From Burhinus oedicnemus (Eukaryota > Chordata > Aves > Charadriiformes > Burhinidae): a stretch of DNA of 64,000 nt. The DNA lies in NCBI GenBank assembly GCA_008921705.1, contig VFFE01007583.1:3407622-3471621 (forward strand), given 5' to 3'. The position numbers and the translations under genes were made by a program. The notes under the pieces are model-generated. The model was given only the letters and a program-made list of their open reading frames with translations. It ran no database searches and was not told the origin of the DNA. Shown here piece by piece: positions 23,841 to 36,490 of the stretch; position 1 is the first letter of the stretch, and the number at the start of each line of letters is the position of its first letter.

Positions 23841-26800
23841 CCCTCTGCTGGCTTCCCCTGTCCCCTCTGTTTCAAAAGAAACCTGGCAGAGGAGGCATCT
23901 GAACTGCTGTGTGTTAGTTAAGCGCTGGGGAGGTCCAAGTCTCGGGCAGCAGTTGTGATCCTCCTCACATATCGCTATTAAAATAAGGTGATTCATTTAA
24001 CCCATCTATGCTAGCTTCCCTGGATGTGAAACTGTAGATATTGATGGCGGGTTGCTGACTCATAAAGGTGGTGTGGGTAATGTTTGTGCGGCACTATTTT
24101 GATTAAAGGTGCTAAGTTGTCTTTACTGCCAGAAGGTCTCAGCGAGTGCTTGTATAAATCCGTTGGGCACAGGAGTATCTAAGTAAATGCTACAACTCCT
24201 GTGAGCTTTAGCACAAGCAGGAGCAGGACCTCAATCACAAGCAGCTTCCAAAAAAGAGTGAGACAAAAATTTGGCAGGCGAAGTACGATATATTCTCATG
24301 TCATCTTTATATAACCATTTAGCCAAAAAAAGAAGGTCACCTATAAATCCAGATAGGCCCAGACAACTGAACTCTAAAGCTAGTTTACAGAAAAGGTTTC
24401 CAAAGCTCCCATGGCCTTGCATGAGATTAAAAATGGATAAAAATGTAACCTTGGATCACAATAACCTGGGCAATACCAGGACCACTCTCAGCAGTGACAG
24501 CTTAGGCACAGAACAGCTGCAGAAGTGCATGATTAAAGCATGTAGAACGGGTAACACTAGCAGAAGTGTCATGCCTTGCCCCCTAGTTATACCCACGGTA
24601 AATTCCGCTCAGCGGATTAAGTCTTCTGCCATGACCAAAGCTGTGCTCCCTCTTCTGTGATGCCCCTTATGGGACCTTTCAGGAAGCAGAGAGGAGATCA
24701 GAAATAGAGAACGTTTAGGGGGAGTTAACTAGGCTGTGGTGGAGGACTGCCAACTGCAACCGCAAGACAACTTTAACCCAAGTAAGCTCGTTCAGTAATA
24801 ATCCAGTTTGGGCTAGTTGTGGTCTTTTAGCAGGTTGCTTGTCCCTTCCATCCTGTCAAGCTACTCTAGGCACCCACTGGCGCGGTGCTGAGCTGTGGCA
24901 CGATGCCCTTCGCTCCCACCATCTCACAGGCAGCCCCATTTCCAGCTGTGATGCTGGAGGCAAGAGCAGACCTTGGCAGCTGGGATGGAGCTCATGGCAT
25001 CACTGCCTGAGGAAGAGGTCAGAGATTTTCAGAATTTCTTGTCTCCTCACAGCCAGCACAGCCAGACCACGGTGGTCAACAGACTGCTGACCACAGAGCA
25101 GTCACTGGCCCATGCTGAAGATTATTCATGAGAGGAATAGGTTGTTCCCTCCCCAATTATCTTTATATTGCTGAAAGCAAAAAAGAAACAAAAATCCTTT
25201 AATAATATGGTTTTTTAAGTCCACGGGTTCAAGATAAACTAGCAGGCTTGAGAAAAAAAATGTCGATAGAGGACAAAGCGAAGAATTATGACTATTCAAA
25301 ACAACACATATTCTTTCCTACTGCTTTTTCTCTCTTCTCTAAGCTGCTGAAAGAAGATAGGCTGGCAGACATGTTCCTGAACAACCCTTTGTACATGACG
25401 TATCTAGAAATTGAAATAAATACGTAGAATGAGCTATATTGAATGCCTTATATCTAAATTAATCACAACCCAGATGGAATGGGGAAGATGTTACACACTC
25501 ACGAACACACACAATCGGGAGTCATACCTCCTGAAGGAGGTTAAAAACAAAACCTGTAAGTGATGGATGAAAAAATAAGAGTCCTCTCTACATTTGCTTA
25601 AATATGCATCCTCTGCAGTGCTTATCTGAACCCTGAGCTCTTAGAGGCACTGATAAGCAAGACAGACCTATTAAAGCCTCATTTGAAAATCTCCAGAATG
25701 CGCACCCAGCCCCGTGTCAGCTGAAACCCTGCTGTCCCCAGAGCCCCCAGGCTCATGCAGAAGCATTAGTAATGTCTAAAAAAACGTGGTGCGTTGCTTC
25801 CCTGTGCCTCACCCCTTCCAGGCTCCCCCTCCATAACTGGTGAGAGTCCACCCCTCCCCTCTCTCCTCTGCGAATACTGCTCAAGAATCAATAAATATTT
25901 TCCTGTCTTCAGATCTTGACTCCCAGCCTAACTTCATCCCAGGGTCTTGCGCCACAAATTTATGTCGAAGACTGAAGTTTTCCTTAGAAACTCCCTCCCT
26001 AACGTCTCCAGCTCTTCCTAGCAAGCCAGGATAACCCTGGCTCCTCCTGGAAAACAATTGAATGAGCCTGGCTTTCTTCCTCCTGGAGGAAGCAGGTCTT
26101 TCCAGCTGCCTGGATGGCTCAGGCTTCCTAGAGGGATTTTTCTGATGCTCAGGGAAATCTTATGGAGGGAAGGAGGACCCACAAACAGAGCAAGGGCAGG
26201 GAGCTGCCTTTCAAAAGCTGTCCCATGCAGTGTGCCTCCTGGAGTGCGGTGGTACTTTTCAGGGTGGCCTCAGAGCCACCCTTGCTGTCCCTCAATGAAT
26301 GGATTCATGGGTGATGGCTTTACTCTCATTTTACACACCCAGTCCTAGAGCCAGCTGGGATCTGGGCCAGTTTCTGCAGTGATTGTGGTCCTAAGGGGAC
26401 ATTCGACAGAAGACAGCCAAAGGGGCACAGCAAGGACGGGCTCATACTTGGTCTTACCTAAGCACAGTCCTAGCAGCTGGCAGTTAGTGAAGGGACAGCC
26501 ACAAATGCTTTTGACAACCTGGGTCTCCTCTTCTCTCCTACCCCACCACAGGGTGATTAATTAAAACCCCAGCATGACTGGTTTGCTTTGCAAAGCAGCT
26601 CCCCTGAGAGTGTAAGTCTTGCCCTCAGATCCTAGGCCAAAGTTTGTCAGTGACACAGCTCGTGTTTTGCTCCAGCTCTATGTGGATGGCTTGTGAGCTG
26701 TCATTCCCTTTTTCCAGGTCTTGCTTATGTGTTTGTCAATAGCTTGTGAGCTTCCTAAAGCAAAATTTCCCATGGGGAAAGGGTCTTTTCGCTCTGCTGC

Positions 26801-29800
26801 TGCAAGCCACACTTGCTGTTACCCCATTCACAGCTCGTGACTGAGCTAGAAAAGCGCTAAGGTTGAGAGCCGTAAAAGCAGCTGACAGGTTGTTTCAGTC
26901 CGTCCTGCCTTGTTTAAGCCTAGTCAACGTGTGTTCATGGGCAGTTTACATCGCTTATACCCTTTGGAAATGTTGGAGAAATGCCGCAACACTTGTGAGT
27001 TGAAAAAAGGGCTAAACATTGACATTCATTGACTTCATCTTCAACCACAGCGAGCTCCCAGGTGTGGCCCTGCCTCTCCTCTGCAAGTTCAAACCTTATC
27101 CCTATGGCAGGCAGCTGCTGCAGCAGGACCGAAGGGGTGTTTTCTCCCTTATGCCGAGATCTGAGCTCGCTTGCAGCCGTGTAGCTGAAGAGCGTATTTG
27201 CGCAGCAGAATAGCTGGTAGCTATTGTGGTAGAAATGGGCTCTGTAGTCTGCTCAGCCTTACAGGTAAGTACCTGCCTGCTTAACAAGCTGTTGTTTTGG
27301 AGCAATTTTTAGGATCATCTTGTATTACAATAGTCCAGGCTTAAAAGCTTTGATGTCTCTGTGATAGAAACTTCTGCTCAAGACAGGGTTTTTTCCCTCC
27401 GTTATTATTCTAAAAGTGCATGAAGAAGGCCTAAAAGGTTTGCTTAATTTTTTGACATGTAAGGTAGTTTTATCATAACCTTGTTCATGCCTGCTGAGAA
27501 GACTATTGAAGTGGATTGGGAGCTTTCCCTACCATTTCCTGAAGAGGCGAGGTCATACATTTTTTTTAAGAAAGCTTCTCTCCCAGCTGCTGGGAGTTCA
27601 GTGCCTGTAAACAAAGAGCTGGGCACATTTGGGTTCACCGGCAAGATTGCGTTGCTAGTGGTAGTGGTGCTCCACAGGCTCTCCTGCTACAGGCCACAGG
27701 TGGTTGGCTTTCCCCAAGTCCTCCATGCTCACAGCAAGTAGCCCAGCAAGAAGCACGCCTGAAAGTCTGAGCTGGAAGAAGAAAAAAAAGAGAGAGAGAA
27801 CCCGTATTTCTGACCTACAGTTTAAAGAAAATACACAAACAGCTTTCCCATCTTTTATGAGATGAGAGAAGCGATCAGGCAGGTAGACTGGATTTTTTTG
27901 TTATGGTTTTCTTTAAGGCCTTAAAGGAGGTGAATAAAAGGCACAATCTCGTATTTTTCTTTCTTTCCTCAGTATACTGAATATAATAAGTGGTGTTATC
28001 TGATTAAAGAAGCAAAATCCTGACAGAAGGGGAAAAGATGTATCATTTTCTGAGGGAATGCTCCCTGCTGGTTTTTGTAGCCCCCGCACCAGGCTGTAAG
28101 CCTTTGGACATGATAAACTCTGTGACCTCCTCATGGGAATTAAAGGTGATTTGATTTTTTTTTTCTTCTCTACTTTTTTCCTTACTGCTCCAAGCGATAT
28201 GAAGCTTGGCTGGAGACATTAAAGGACGTTAAATTACTTGGTTTCCAGAGCTCACTTTCCTTCTTAGAAGGACTGCTGCTCTTTTTTTTTCAGTTTGGTA
28301 ATTTGTTTCTGCTGTCTGGAGAAAGGTCAGGCTTGCTCACATTGTACAGCATTTCTTTTAGATTTCTGGGTGTCTGCTTAGATGGGAAAAGGCTTGGTGC
28401 TCTCACCCTCCATGCTGTACAGGTTCTGTCTTGCAGTGAATATTGGAAAAACTTCTCATAGTTGCATTAATAGGATTGAAGTCCATTTGTAGAGGAAAAT
28501 TGCTCTGTAGAGCGTTTGCAGAGGTGATTGCTGTATCAAATAGAGATGACATCTTAATTGCTGGGTGCGGACAAATCCTCTCCTTCTAGAGTAAAGGCAG
28601 CCCCTGCTGAGTCAGCATTCGTAGCCTTCCTGTCCTGGCCTGAACACAACTGCCTGAACTTCCCTCTCTAATATACTTCATCAATTATACATTTAATACT
28701 GGCTAAGTTAAAGCAAGATCTCTGTCTAGGTGGAGGGAGCGGTGTGATAGCTTGGGTCCTTTCCTTCTAACACTGAACAAGGAGTTGTATCAGGAGGAGG
28801 AAAACTGTTGTACCCCCCAAACTTGCTGTTGCCCTGCAGCACTGTAGTACCAGAGCTTTCCTAACTTTTTTCTAGGTATTCTTCTTTACGCTTCTTTATA
28901 ATTCATATCTGCAAGGCAGGCTTTTTAACATATTTTCAGCATGCCCCATCCATGGCCATACTCGTTACAGCATGGGACTTCTTGGAGCACGGTGGGATTT
29001 TTCCACAAGCTCTTGCGTCACCCCAGCAAAGCCCTGTCAGCTTGCTCTCTCACCCAACTTGTCCACGCAGTGCAGCAGCCCATCACTCTGTGAAGCAGCT
29101 CTGCACGATGGGCACTGACTCCTGAGAAGCCTCAGTGTCCACAGCCGCCTTGCTGGCTCCCCTTACAGGGATATGCTGTTGGCTCTAGGGCTAGCTGTAG
29201 TTTAAAAAGGCAGAGAGAGCAGGGTTATTTCTCAAGAGAGCTTGAGGAAGAGGCAGAGACATGAACGACTGCTCCATATATGTTCCCGTAAGGACCTTGT
29301 TCAGGAGCTTACACCCAGGTCTGAGGTGGAAGCGCATCCTGGGCCAGAAGTGGATGAGCACTTTTACCCCACCAGATCACTCTACATCTGTGATACCAAG
29401 CCATGGTATCAACCAAACCGTTCTGTACACAATCATCAATGAAAACCTCTGTAGCCTTACATCTTCTAAGCCATCCTCAGCCGGTCACTGTCTGCAACGT
29501 CCTGGATGCCAGCACTGCTGGTGGGAGGCCCAGTGTGTCCAGATGTGTGCAGGCCAGGGATACGACATCGCCATCTCCCAGGCTCCTGCAATTACTATGT
29601 TTTGAAGGATGTCATCTGTTTTACCCCACAGTCCCACTGATCAGCGCAGGCTTCTCCCCAACTCCAGGTGTCTTAGTACCCACCTCCACAGTAGCTCAGA
29701 TGCATCCCAAATGGCCATCAGGTATTTGTCCAAACAAGCTACGATGTGGCTGAAGGCCAGCTGATGCTGCTGACAGGGCCAGCTCGCTGGGCAGTGCAGT

Positions 29801-30583
29801 CAGGATTGCAATAGCTTGCTGTGCATTTTCCAGCCTGGATCAGCGCTCTCAGTCCCGTGGCTCTGGGGAGATCACCGGGTCCAGAATGGGCTTTCCCCAA
29901 CCTGACACCAATTTTCAGCATAGATTGATCCTAGGAGGTGTGATCCTATGAGGGAAGAGCTGGATAACCCTGTGCCTCTTCTCCTGTCCCTCCATCCTGC
30001 TCCAGACACCACATCACTTATTACAGCCATGCCACTGTTTGGTCTAGGGTGTAGTGACCCTTTCTTCTACCTCCTTCACACAATGTCCCCCATCCTCCTT
30101 CCTTTCCCACCTCAGCAGGCTGTTTGCGCTCCTGCTCTGACAACTTGCATTGCTCCGTCCTGGCCAGCCAAGCCGGCACAGATCCTTGCCCCATGCATCA
30201 GTAAAACCTCCCGGCTTCTTCCTGGAGTCTCTGGCACTTAGCTGCAGTGAGAGGCAGGCTTGTTCCATGCCAGGGGCTTTTGCCAGTTTCCTTCTCCCAA
30301 TATTCAAGGAAAAACTCTTCCCCCTGTGTGGCCTCCAGCACTCAGGGACACGCTCTCTTGCAAATCCGCAACTCCTGACACACACACACGTGCAAACACA
30401 CGTGCCATGCCCCTGCACAGCCACCCTTGGCTCGCTGTCCTCCCCCTCAGTACGAGCCTCGGGGCCTGCTGCAGGGGTCTGTCCTCGAGTCCACCCATGT
30501 CACTGCTCCTGCCCGCAGCTGCCCTGGTGGCTGGGTCACCTCTCACCAGTATGGCCTGACTCTTCCCGTCCTGCTTTCCCCAG
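23841..30583. other. Intergenic sequence
   Basis: No supported gene. A 129-codon open frame at 24271-24660 lacks an ATG start and a recognisable domain. The GC-rich part (about 28.9-30.5 kb) has many overlapping chance frames on both strands. I see no clear repeat. Confidence 0.55.
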
Positions 30584-30688
30584 GATTACTGGACCGGGGT
30601 TTCCAGTGACCTTGGATGAGTACTGGTATTTCTTGCATGATTCAATCACATCCGGAAAATACTTGAGCTTCTGGAACAAGATCGAGAG
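30584..30688 (+). other. Exon-like open block of unknown origin
   Basis: A pyrimidine-rich acceptor (CTTCCCGTCCTGCTTTCCCCAG) precedes 105 nt that are open and rich in aromatic residues (DEYWYFLHDS, SFWNKIE). A GAGAG|GTACAT donor-like site follows at 30689. If not spliced, the frame continues to a stop at 30714-30716. No neighbouring exons, promoter or known family are recognised, so this may be chance. Confidence 0.2.
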
Positions 30689-30719
30689 GTACATTTCATC
30701 TCACCAGCCCAAGTAGCTA

Positions 30720-32499
30720 AAAAGTACATTGGGTTATTCTCCTAAATTAATGAGCTTAATTTAAACCTCTGCTATTTTAAAAGTATGTATTTTAGGTTCT
30801 CTGTTTCTTTTCTACTTTTGGAGTCCTTTCAGTGCAATCAGGATGACTCAGGGCTACCATTTCAAAAATGAAAGTTGGGCTCCAAATGATATCACTATAC
30901 CCAGGCGATGGGCTGAGAACAGAAAAAAAAAAAAAAAGAAAAACCCACAACGCAAAACTCATGATAAGATCCTGAGCTGTCAACATCAAATACTTCAAGC
31001 TAATTAGAAGACCAGACATGTCTAGCCCAAATGGATATTTGATTTACTGCATGCCATCACAAATGTATACTCATGTGTTGTTTAATCACTGCTTCTGAAG
31101 CAAAGTAGAGACAGTTGTAACCGCGGGCAGACATGCTGCGTGCTGAGGATGGGAATGGAGATGGAGATGGGAATGGGGATGGAGATGGGGATGGGGATAT
31201 TGACTTTCAACAGAGAAGCCACCGGGGAGCACAATGGGAGTCAGGAAATCTTGTTCCCATCATCTTTCACTGGCACTTCTTGCAACTCTAGTAACCAAAA
31301 GACCATATGGCCCAGCTCTTTGCAGCAGTCCTGTCCTAAAGCATTTTGAGTGGGCCTCGGTGTTGAGTGTAGCCTGCGCATAGGGACGAGGAACGGTGGT
31401 TGTGCTGGAGTTCCCTTGCATGGAGCATCTGCCCAGAATTCCCCTCATGGTGGGATCACACAGTTCGCAAGCAGCAATGGAAAAAGTCACCACACAAGAA
31501 ACACAGCGCTCTGTGGCATTTGTATCTGCTTGGTTTTAATCCCAGCTCTGCTCTATTGCCCCTTCCTCAAGTCCAAGAAGAGCAGAGAGATGCTCTGGGG
31601 TAGGTGAGACATTTCTGCATCAGAAGGAGGTTGGAGGCACGGGCAGGGGCTGGGCGTGCAGCATGGCAGAGGGCTTGGGGTCAGGCACGGGGGCTAAATA
31701 AAGCAAGAAGGTTTTCCACCCCCCAGGACAGTTAAATGAGAAATTAAACCCCTGTGCAAGCTAAGGAAGAGTGGAGTGATACTGAGCTGGGACAGGACCG
31801 GCAAGGTGAGCCCCAGCCCCAAGAGAGCCCCACTTTCTCCACTGGGAAAATGCAGGGAGGAGACAGAGAAGGGACAGGTAGTTTTAGCACTGGATCTGTG
31901 CGGCACCAGCCCCCTGTGCCCTGGGGGGAAGCAGACGGGACCCCCGGCATGAGGGGGCAGTGGGAGAGCCAGGGGGAGGCAGTGGGAGTGGAGCAGCTCC
32001 GGCGAGGAACATGGGAGGGAGGCAAGCCCCAGCGAAGCACTATTTTCAGTCCATAGTGTCAGGCAGGAACTCTTCAGGGACAATATATTTCCCCATCGTG
32101 ACAGCTCTGGCAGACGGTATACGTGTGGCTGGTCCAAAGCCCTGCTCAGGGGCTCGCTTCCTAATTAGGAAGAGAATTTAAGAAGAATTCCTGAATTTTT
32201 GGTGCTGTTTACCAACAGCCTGGTGGCCACTTTTCCAGGGCAAAGCAATTCTGCGACCTGGAGGCCTTTGGTAAAAACCTGCCAGAGGAAGGCTGATGGA
32301 GAAAGTGCTGGTGGTACAAATGGTCACATAAGGACTCTGTTTGCACACAAAGGGATGCACAGGCTCAGAGCTGACAAAGGAGACAAACGAGCAACGATTT
32401 TTGAAGAGGTATTTAAAGTAGAATAGTGAACATTATGGAGGAAGTAGCCATACTCAGAGTGCAGGAGCGGCAGAGAGTCAAGGAAATTAGGAGGCATGT
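30720..32499. other. Intergenic sequence
   Basis: No supported gene. It contains an A-run near 30921-30936 and the GATGGG-type repeat at 31148-31196. The overlapping frames at 31690-32140 are in GC-rich sequence and lack domains. Confidence 0.6.
31148..31196 (+). repeat. G-rich hexamer repeat (GATGGG/GATGGA)
   Basis: About eight imperfect hexamer units are present. Four runs of three or four G (31169, 31175, 31187, 31193) are separated by loops of 2-8 bases, so a G-quadruplex on the plus strand is possible. Confidence 0.8.
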
Positions 32500-32875
32500 G
32501 TAGGTAAAATACAGTTCTTTTAAGGAAGGTGCTCTATATACAACCAATAATTAACTTGTGGAACTTACTGCCCCAGCTGCTATTATTGAGGTTGGCAAAG
32601 AAATAAGATTTAAAAAGGCCCATGAATAATACAAACATGAGGCGTTGCACTGAGTAGAATAACAAATTACAAAGGATATAAATCACCATGCTTTAGATCA
32701 TAAATAACAATAAATTGCCCAGTGATTAGAAGGCAACTTTTGCTAGGGGCAGGTTCCTTAGTAATTGCTCATTTTAGCACTTCTTGCCCTCTTTTTTCTC
32801 TGAGCGTGTGGTGCTGGCCACTGCCTCAACAAGAGGTTTAGATGGCAAGCAGGCATTTTCTGTGTATTGTATTGT
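32500..32875 (+). mobile_element. Ancient CR1-family LINE, 3' end
   Basis: This is a much more diverged relative of CR1 than the other copies. In order it shows AATTAACTTGTGGAACTTACTGCC (about 32550), TTATTGAGG, AGATTTAAAAAGG, GGATATAAATCACCATGCTT (32675-32694), CTAGGGGCAGGTTCC (32744) and GTGCTGGCCACTGCC (32810). This is the diagnostic order in old reptile/amniote CR1 3' ends. It is an old, inactive copy on the plus strand. Confidence 0.75.
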
Positions 32876-35683
32876 ATTGTAGTGAAGAGATTCAGCTTCT
32901 TCTCTTGGGTAAGAACGTTTTAAGAGGGAGTTTCCCTTACAGAAACACTACAATAGCAGCTGAAAACCTGCAGTACGCTATTGTAATCGATAATGTTTGG
33001 AAAAAGCTTAAAATAAATAAATTTTGAATTATTTTAGGGGCTTTTTTTGCCTTCCCAGGTTAGTTCCTAGCTTTTGTAATAATTTCATTTGATTTGGGCT
33101 TTTTTAAGTGAGTCATAAAACAATTTCAAGATAAACACTTAGACTATTGTATTTTTGTGGCACCTGCTTTTGGTTGCTCTGTCAGACAAACTGGTTTACA
33201 GATTGGATAAATGCATGTTGCTTCAGTTGACACACCAGAAAGCCTAGGTTCAAGCTATTTAGATTCCAGCTCCTTGCTAATAGAGATTAATACAGTTCTT
33301 TGCGTTAACATTTAATTTCTGGGCTGCCAAAAAGAAAGTAATTTGAAGCAGCTAAGAGACAGTCGTGGAGCTGAGCTGGGTACAAATTGAATCAAGGCTT
33401 TCAGAGCGCCTCGTGCTGAAGCATTGCTCCCTGGCTTGCTTCCTAGCAGGATGCAGGGCACAGGCACCCTACAAAGACATTTTGTGCTGCCTCCTCCTCC
33501 TGAGGTTTTCCATATGCTTTCTCCATACTTAGTAATTAAAGGGGGGCTCCAGTGGCACCACCTCGCTGCCCTTGGGATGAGGAACGTGTGCTCAGGTCAG
33601 AGGTTTTGTAGCTTAGGTCTATCTGTATACACCAGTGACTATTCTGGTACCGCTCAGCTCTGCAGGGCATCTCTATGGGTTTTTTTGGCCTTTCAGCATG
33701 CATAGACCACAGTCCTTCATATTAATATTTTTTTTTCCTATAACAAGTCATTACTGCCTTGATCTTATTTTGAAGAAAAGGCAATTGCATTACTTTTCTA
33801 CCTCCCCCCACCCCAGCACCCCCTGAAATGCAACACCACGCCTCTAAGTATCTCTAAACCTTTCCTCAAGCTCAGCTTGCCACCAGAGCAGGGCACAGCC
33901 AGCTGAAACCAAGCTTGGTCACCTGCCCTTCACTGGGCAGCCAAATTGTTGGTACGGTGAAAACCAGACTCCTGCATGACACCAAAGCTACTCCCAAACT
34001 GTGTCTGCTCTCCATGGGAAAGCATGATCAGTCCTGCCCCAGAGAGAGAGAGAGACTAATAATACAGTCTCCACAGTTTTGGACCAGCTGCTTTCCTAAA
34101 ATTAAGTGCATTGGAGTGCCTGGCGTTTCTTCTGAGGAAGTGTTTATAAATGTTAGGCAAGGACTTTACACCACCGGTTATCATTTTGCAGGATGTGCTA
34201 ATAAGGCAATGCTCAGTAGAGCACACACATCCCTCGTACTGCACAAGCAAACCCGGTGGCAGCATCCGTCTCCTCAGAGGGAAAAATGTGAACAACCTGG
34301 TGGGTTTAGATTCAGATAGAAGAGAAACTAGAAAATATGTGCTCACACTAAAGGCAGCCTGCATCTTAACTCTGTACTGAGGATATGATTTTCAGTTTTT
34401 CCATAGTATTTTTCATACCTGCCCTGTTTTTCATACACAACACACACACGCACATATGTTTACTCTTTGGAAAGGTAGGATAGTCACGATCCTTTAATGA
34501 CTTTTTGCAATTCAGGCCAATGCGGTACAGTACCCTCCTAGCGCAGCCCTGGCCAAAGTCAGCAGCTGGCTCCCGAGGTCTCGGTGGGAAGGGGACGCAC
34601 AGGGGAACGGCTATGCTCCTGCACGGAGACCTCCCGGTGCCACCTTATGAATGGACAGTGTGTGGCCACCTAGTATTTACCTGTGAACCCAAATGTTTAG
34701 CAAGAGGCTTTGGTTTATTTTACATAATGTTTCTGTCTCACCACAGGGCACTTATCGGCATTTGCTTGATTATTCAGTGTCAAATAATGGTGTCAAATGG
34801 TTCTGCTAACTTTATTCAGCTGGGCTCTTCTCAGGGAAGGACGGCTGTTCCCATCCACTGAGTCCTTGATGGAGCAGTTAAGTCAGCATGATCCAGCCTT
34901 TTTTCTGGGCCTCCAGATAGCAGGAAAGTAGATGAAAAATAATAGAGCCTTGAGACCAAAGGGACAAGACGATTATCGAGGTTAATGATGTCTTGAATTG
35001 AATCGACACAATTTCAGCAGATCACAGGAGGAATTTATGGTACTCAGGAATGAGACTCTGCGCCCACACGGACAACTGGGCATTCCTCCCACAACGATAT
35101 TATTTGGCCTGCTGTGTGTAGCACGTAAATCCATGGCTGGTTCTCTGTGCAAGGAATCCCATGCAGGTCCAAAAAGGCTTGCGGTGGTCGTTTTCCTGGC
35201 CCACTCCTCCTCCTCTTCCCAGACTCTCAGCTTTCGGTGGCGCTGGGGAAGCGTGTGGAGCTGCGGGATGCACACGTGCCTGCCTGTGCCGGCGTGCATG
35301 GGCACATGGGAGAAAGCGTGCATAGAAGGTGCAGAAGTTCTGTCCCAAATGCTTCTTGGAGCCTCTTCCCTCCTGTGCCACTGCTTTTTGCTGCGGGTCA
35401 AGAAAATCTGCCTTTTCACTGTTGGCTGAAAATTATTAGGAATACCGTAGCATCAGCAATTACCGTGAGAAGAAACCCTTCCCATATCGCACTGCAAACT
35501 AACTTAGAGAACACATAGAGACAAAACACCATCCACAAATCAAGTAAAGGGGATAGTTTAAAATTATACAATTAAATACTTCTTTTTCCCCTAACTGTTT
35601 TTAAATGAGTTTTTCTCCATGACAGATTCCTCTTGGAAAAAGACTCACTTCAGCTATTGACTGCAAACAGATTACCCAAAAAT

Positions 35684-35704
35684 GTTTGTTTGTTTGTTTG
35701 TTTG
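35684..35704 (+). repeat. (TTTG)n microsatellite
   Basis: About five tandem TTTG units. Confidence 0.9.
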
Positions 35705-36191
35705 CAGACGGACCCTCATTCACCCCCTAGAGAATAGGTAAACTGGCAAACCGCTCATGATGGCTATTTGCTCATCCTCATTTAAGGCCTGTAATTGATA
35801 CGCTAAATGACGTGATATGTTTCTATTCCCTTGGTGCTGTGATTAGATGACTGGATCTCTTTTAAACAGAAGAAAAATGAAATAATGACTGGTGTATAAC
35901 ATATCCTTCTTTGCATGCTAATACTCTGCTGAATATCAGGTGCGGTATAAAAAGTGGCTATTCCCCAAACAATTTGCTCAAACAAAACCCTTGTTCTGAA
36001 TTCAAACACTGTTTCTGCCATATCCAGTCATCTGTAGCCGGAGGCTTTGCAGGGAAAGTGTGTTTCAAGGAGTGATTTAAATGAAAATGGGCGGCTGCTT
36101 GGATCATAAAAGAGGGAAGGCTTTCCAAGAATGAGAAACAGTGCAGAAAAAGGGCCAAAATCATAAAACGTAAATTCATGCTTTTAGGCAT

Positions 36192-36490
36192 CGTTCACTA
36201 CTTTTCAGACCAAAGGAATGGCTTATCCTCCGCTCGCTGGGAAGCGTGTCCCCGGCTCTGGGGGAAGGGGAGGTTGTGAGTTTGATGGGAAGGCGATCGA
36301 TATCGTAAAGGGGGAGCTCCAGCCCGAGCACGTACTGCCTCTTCACCCCTGGATTCAGGCTACGCAGGGCTGCGCCTGAAGCCCCGTGCTGCTGGCAGGC
36401 CAAGGAAAGGCTCCAGTCCAAGCCCAAGGGCCTCCGCTTCTTGAGCAGAAGGACACAAATTCTGCGCCAACGTGGCCTGTGAGGATTTCA
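36192..36490. other. CpG-rich patch
   Basis: By eye there are about 17 CpGs in 300 bp, well above the surrounding sequence. No TATA box or gene is seen next to it. It could be a regulatory element or just local GC-rich sequence. Confidence 0.35.

Noticed and set aside
24271..24660. 129-codon open frame, plus strand.
   Set aside because: Starts at TTG, has no recognised domain, promoter or splice signals. Length is compatible with chance.
30044..30559. Several overlapping frames on both strands in GC-rich DNA.
   Set aside because: All frames are open together, as expected from low stop-codon frequency in GC-rich sequence. Peptides are Pro/Ser/Cys-rich without domains.
31694..32137. 147-codon minus-strand frame with two overlapping frames.
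   Set aside because: Low-complexity Leu/Pro/Ser-rich peptide in GC-rich sequence with no homology that I recognise.
34982..35518. Frames of 145, 143 and 123 codons on opposite strands over the same DNA.
   Set aside because: They overlap each other and none has domain or splice support.
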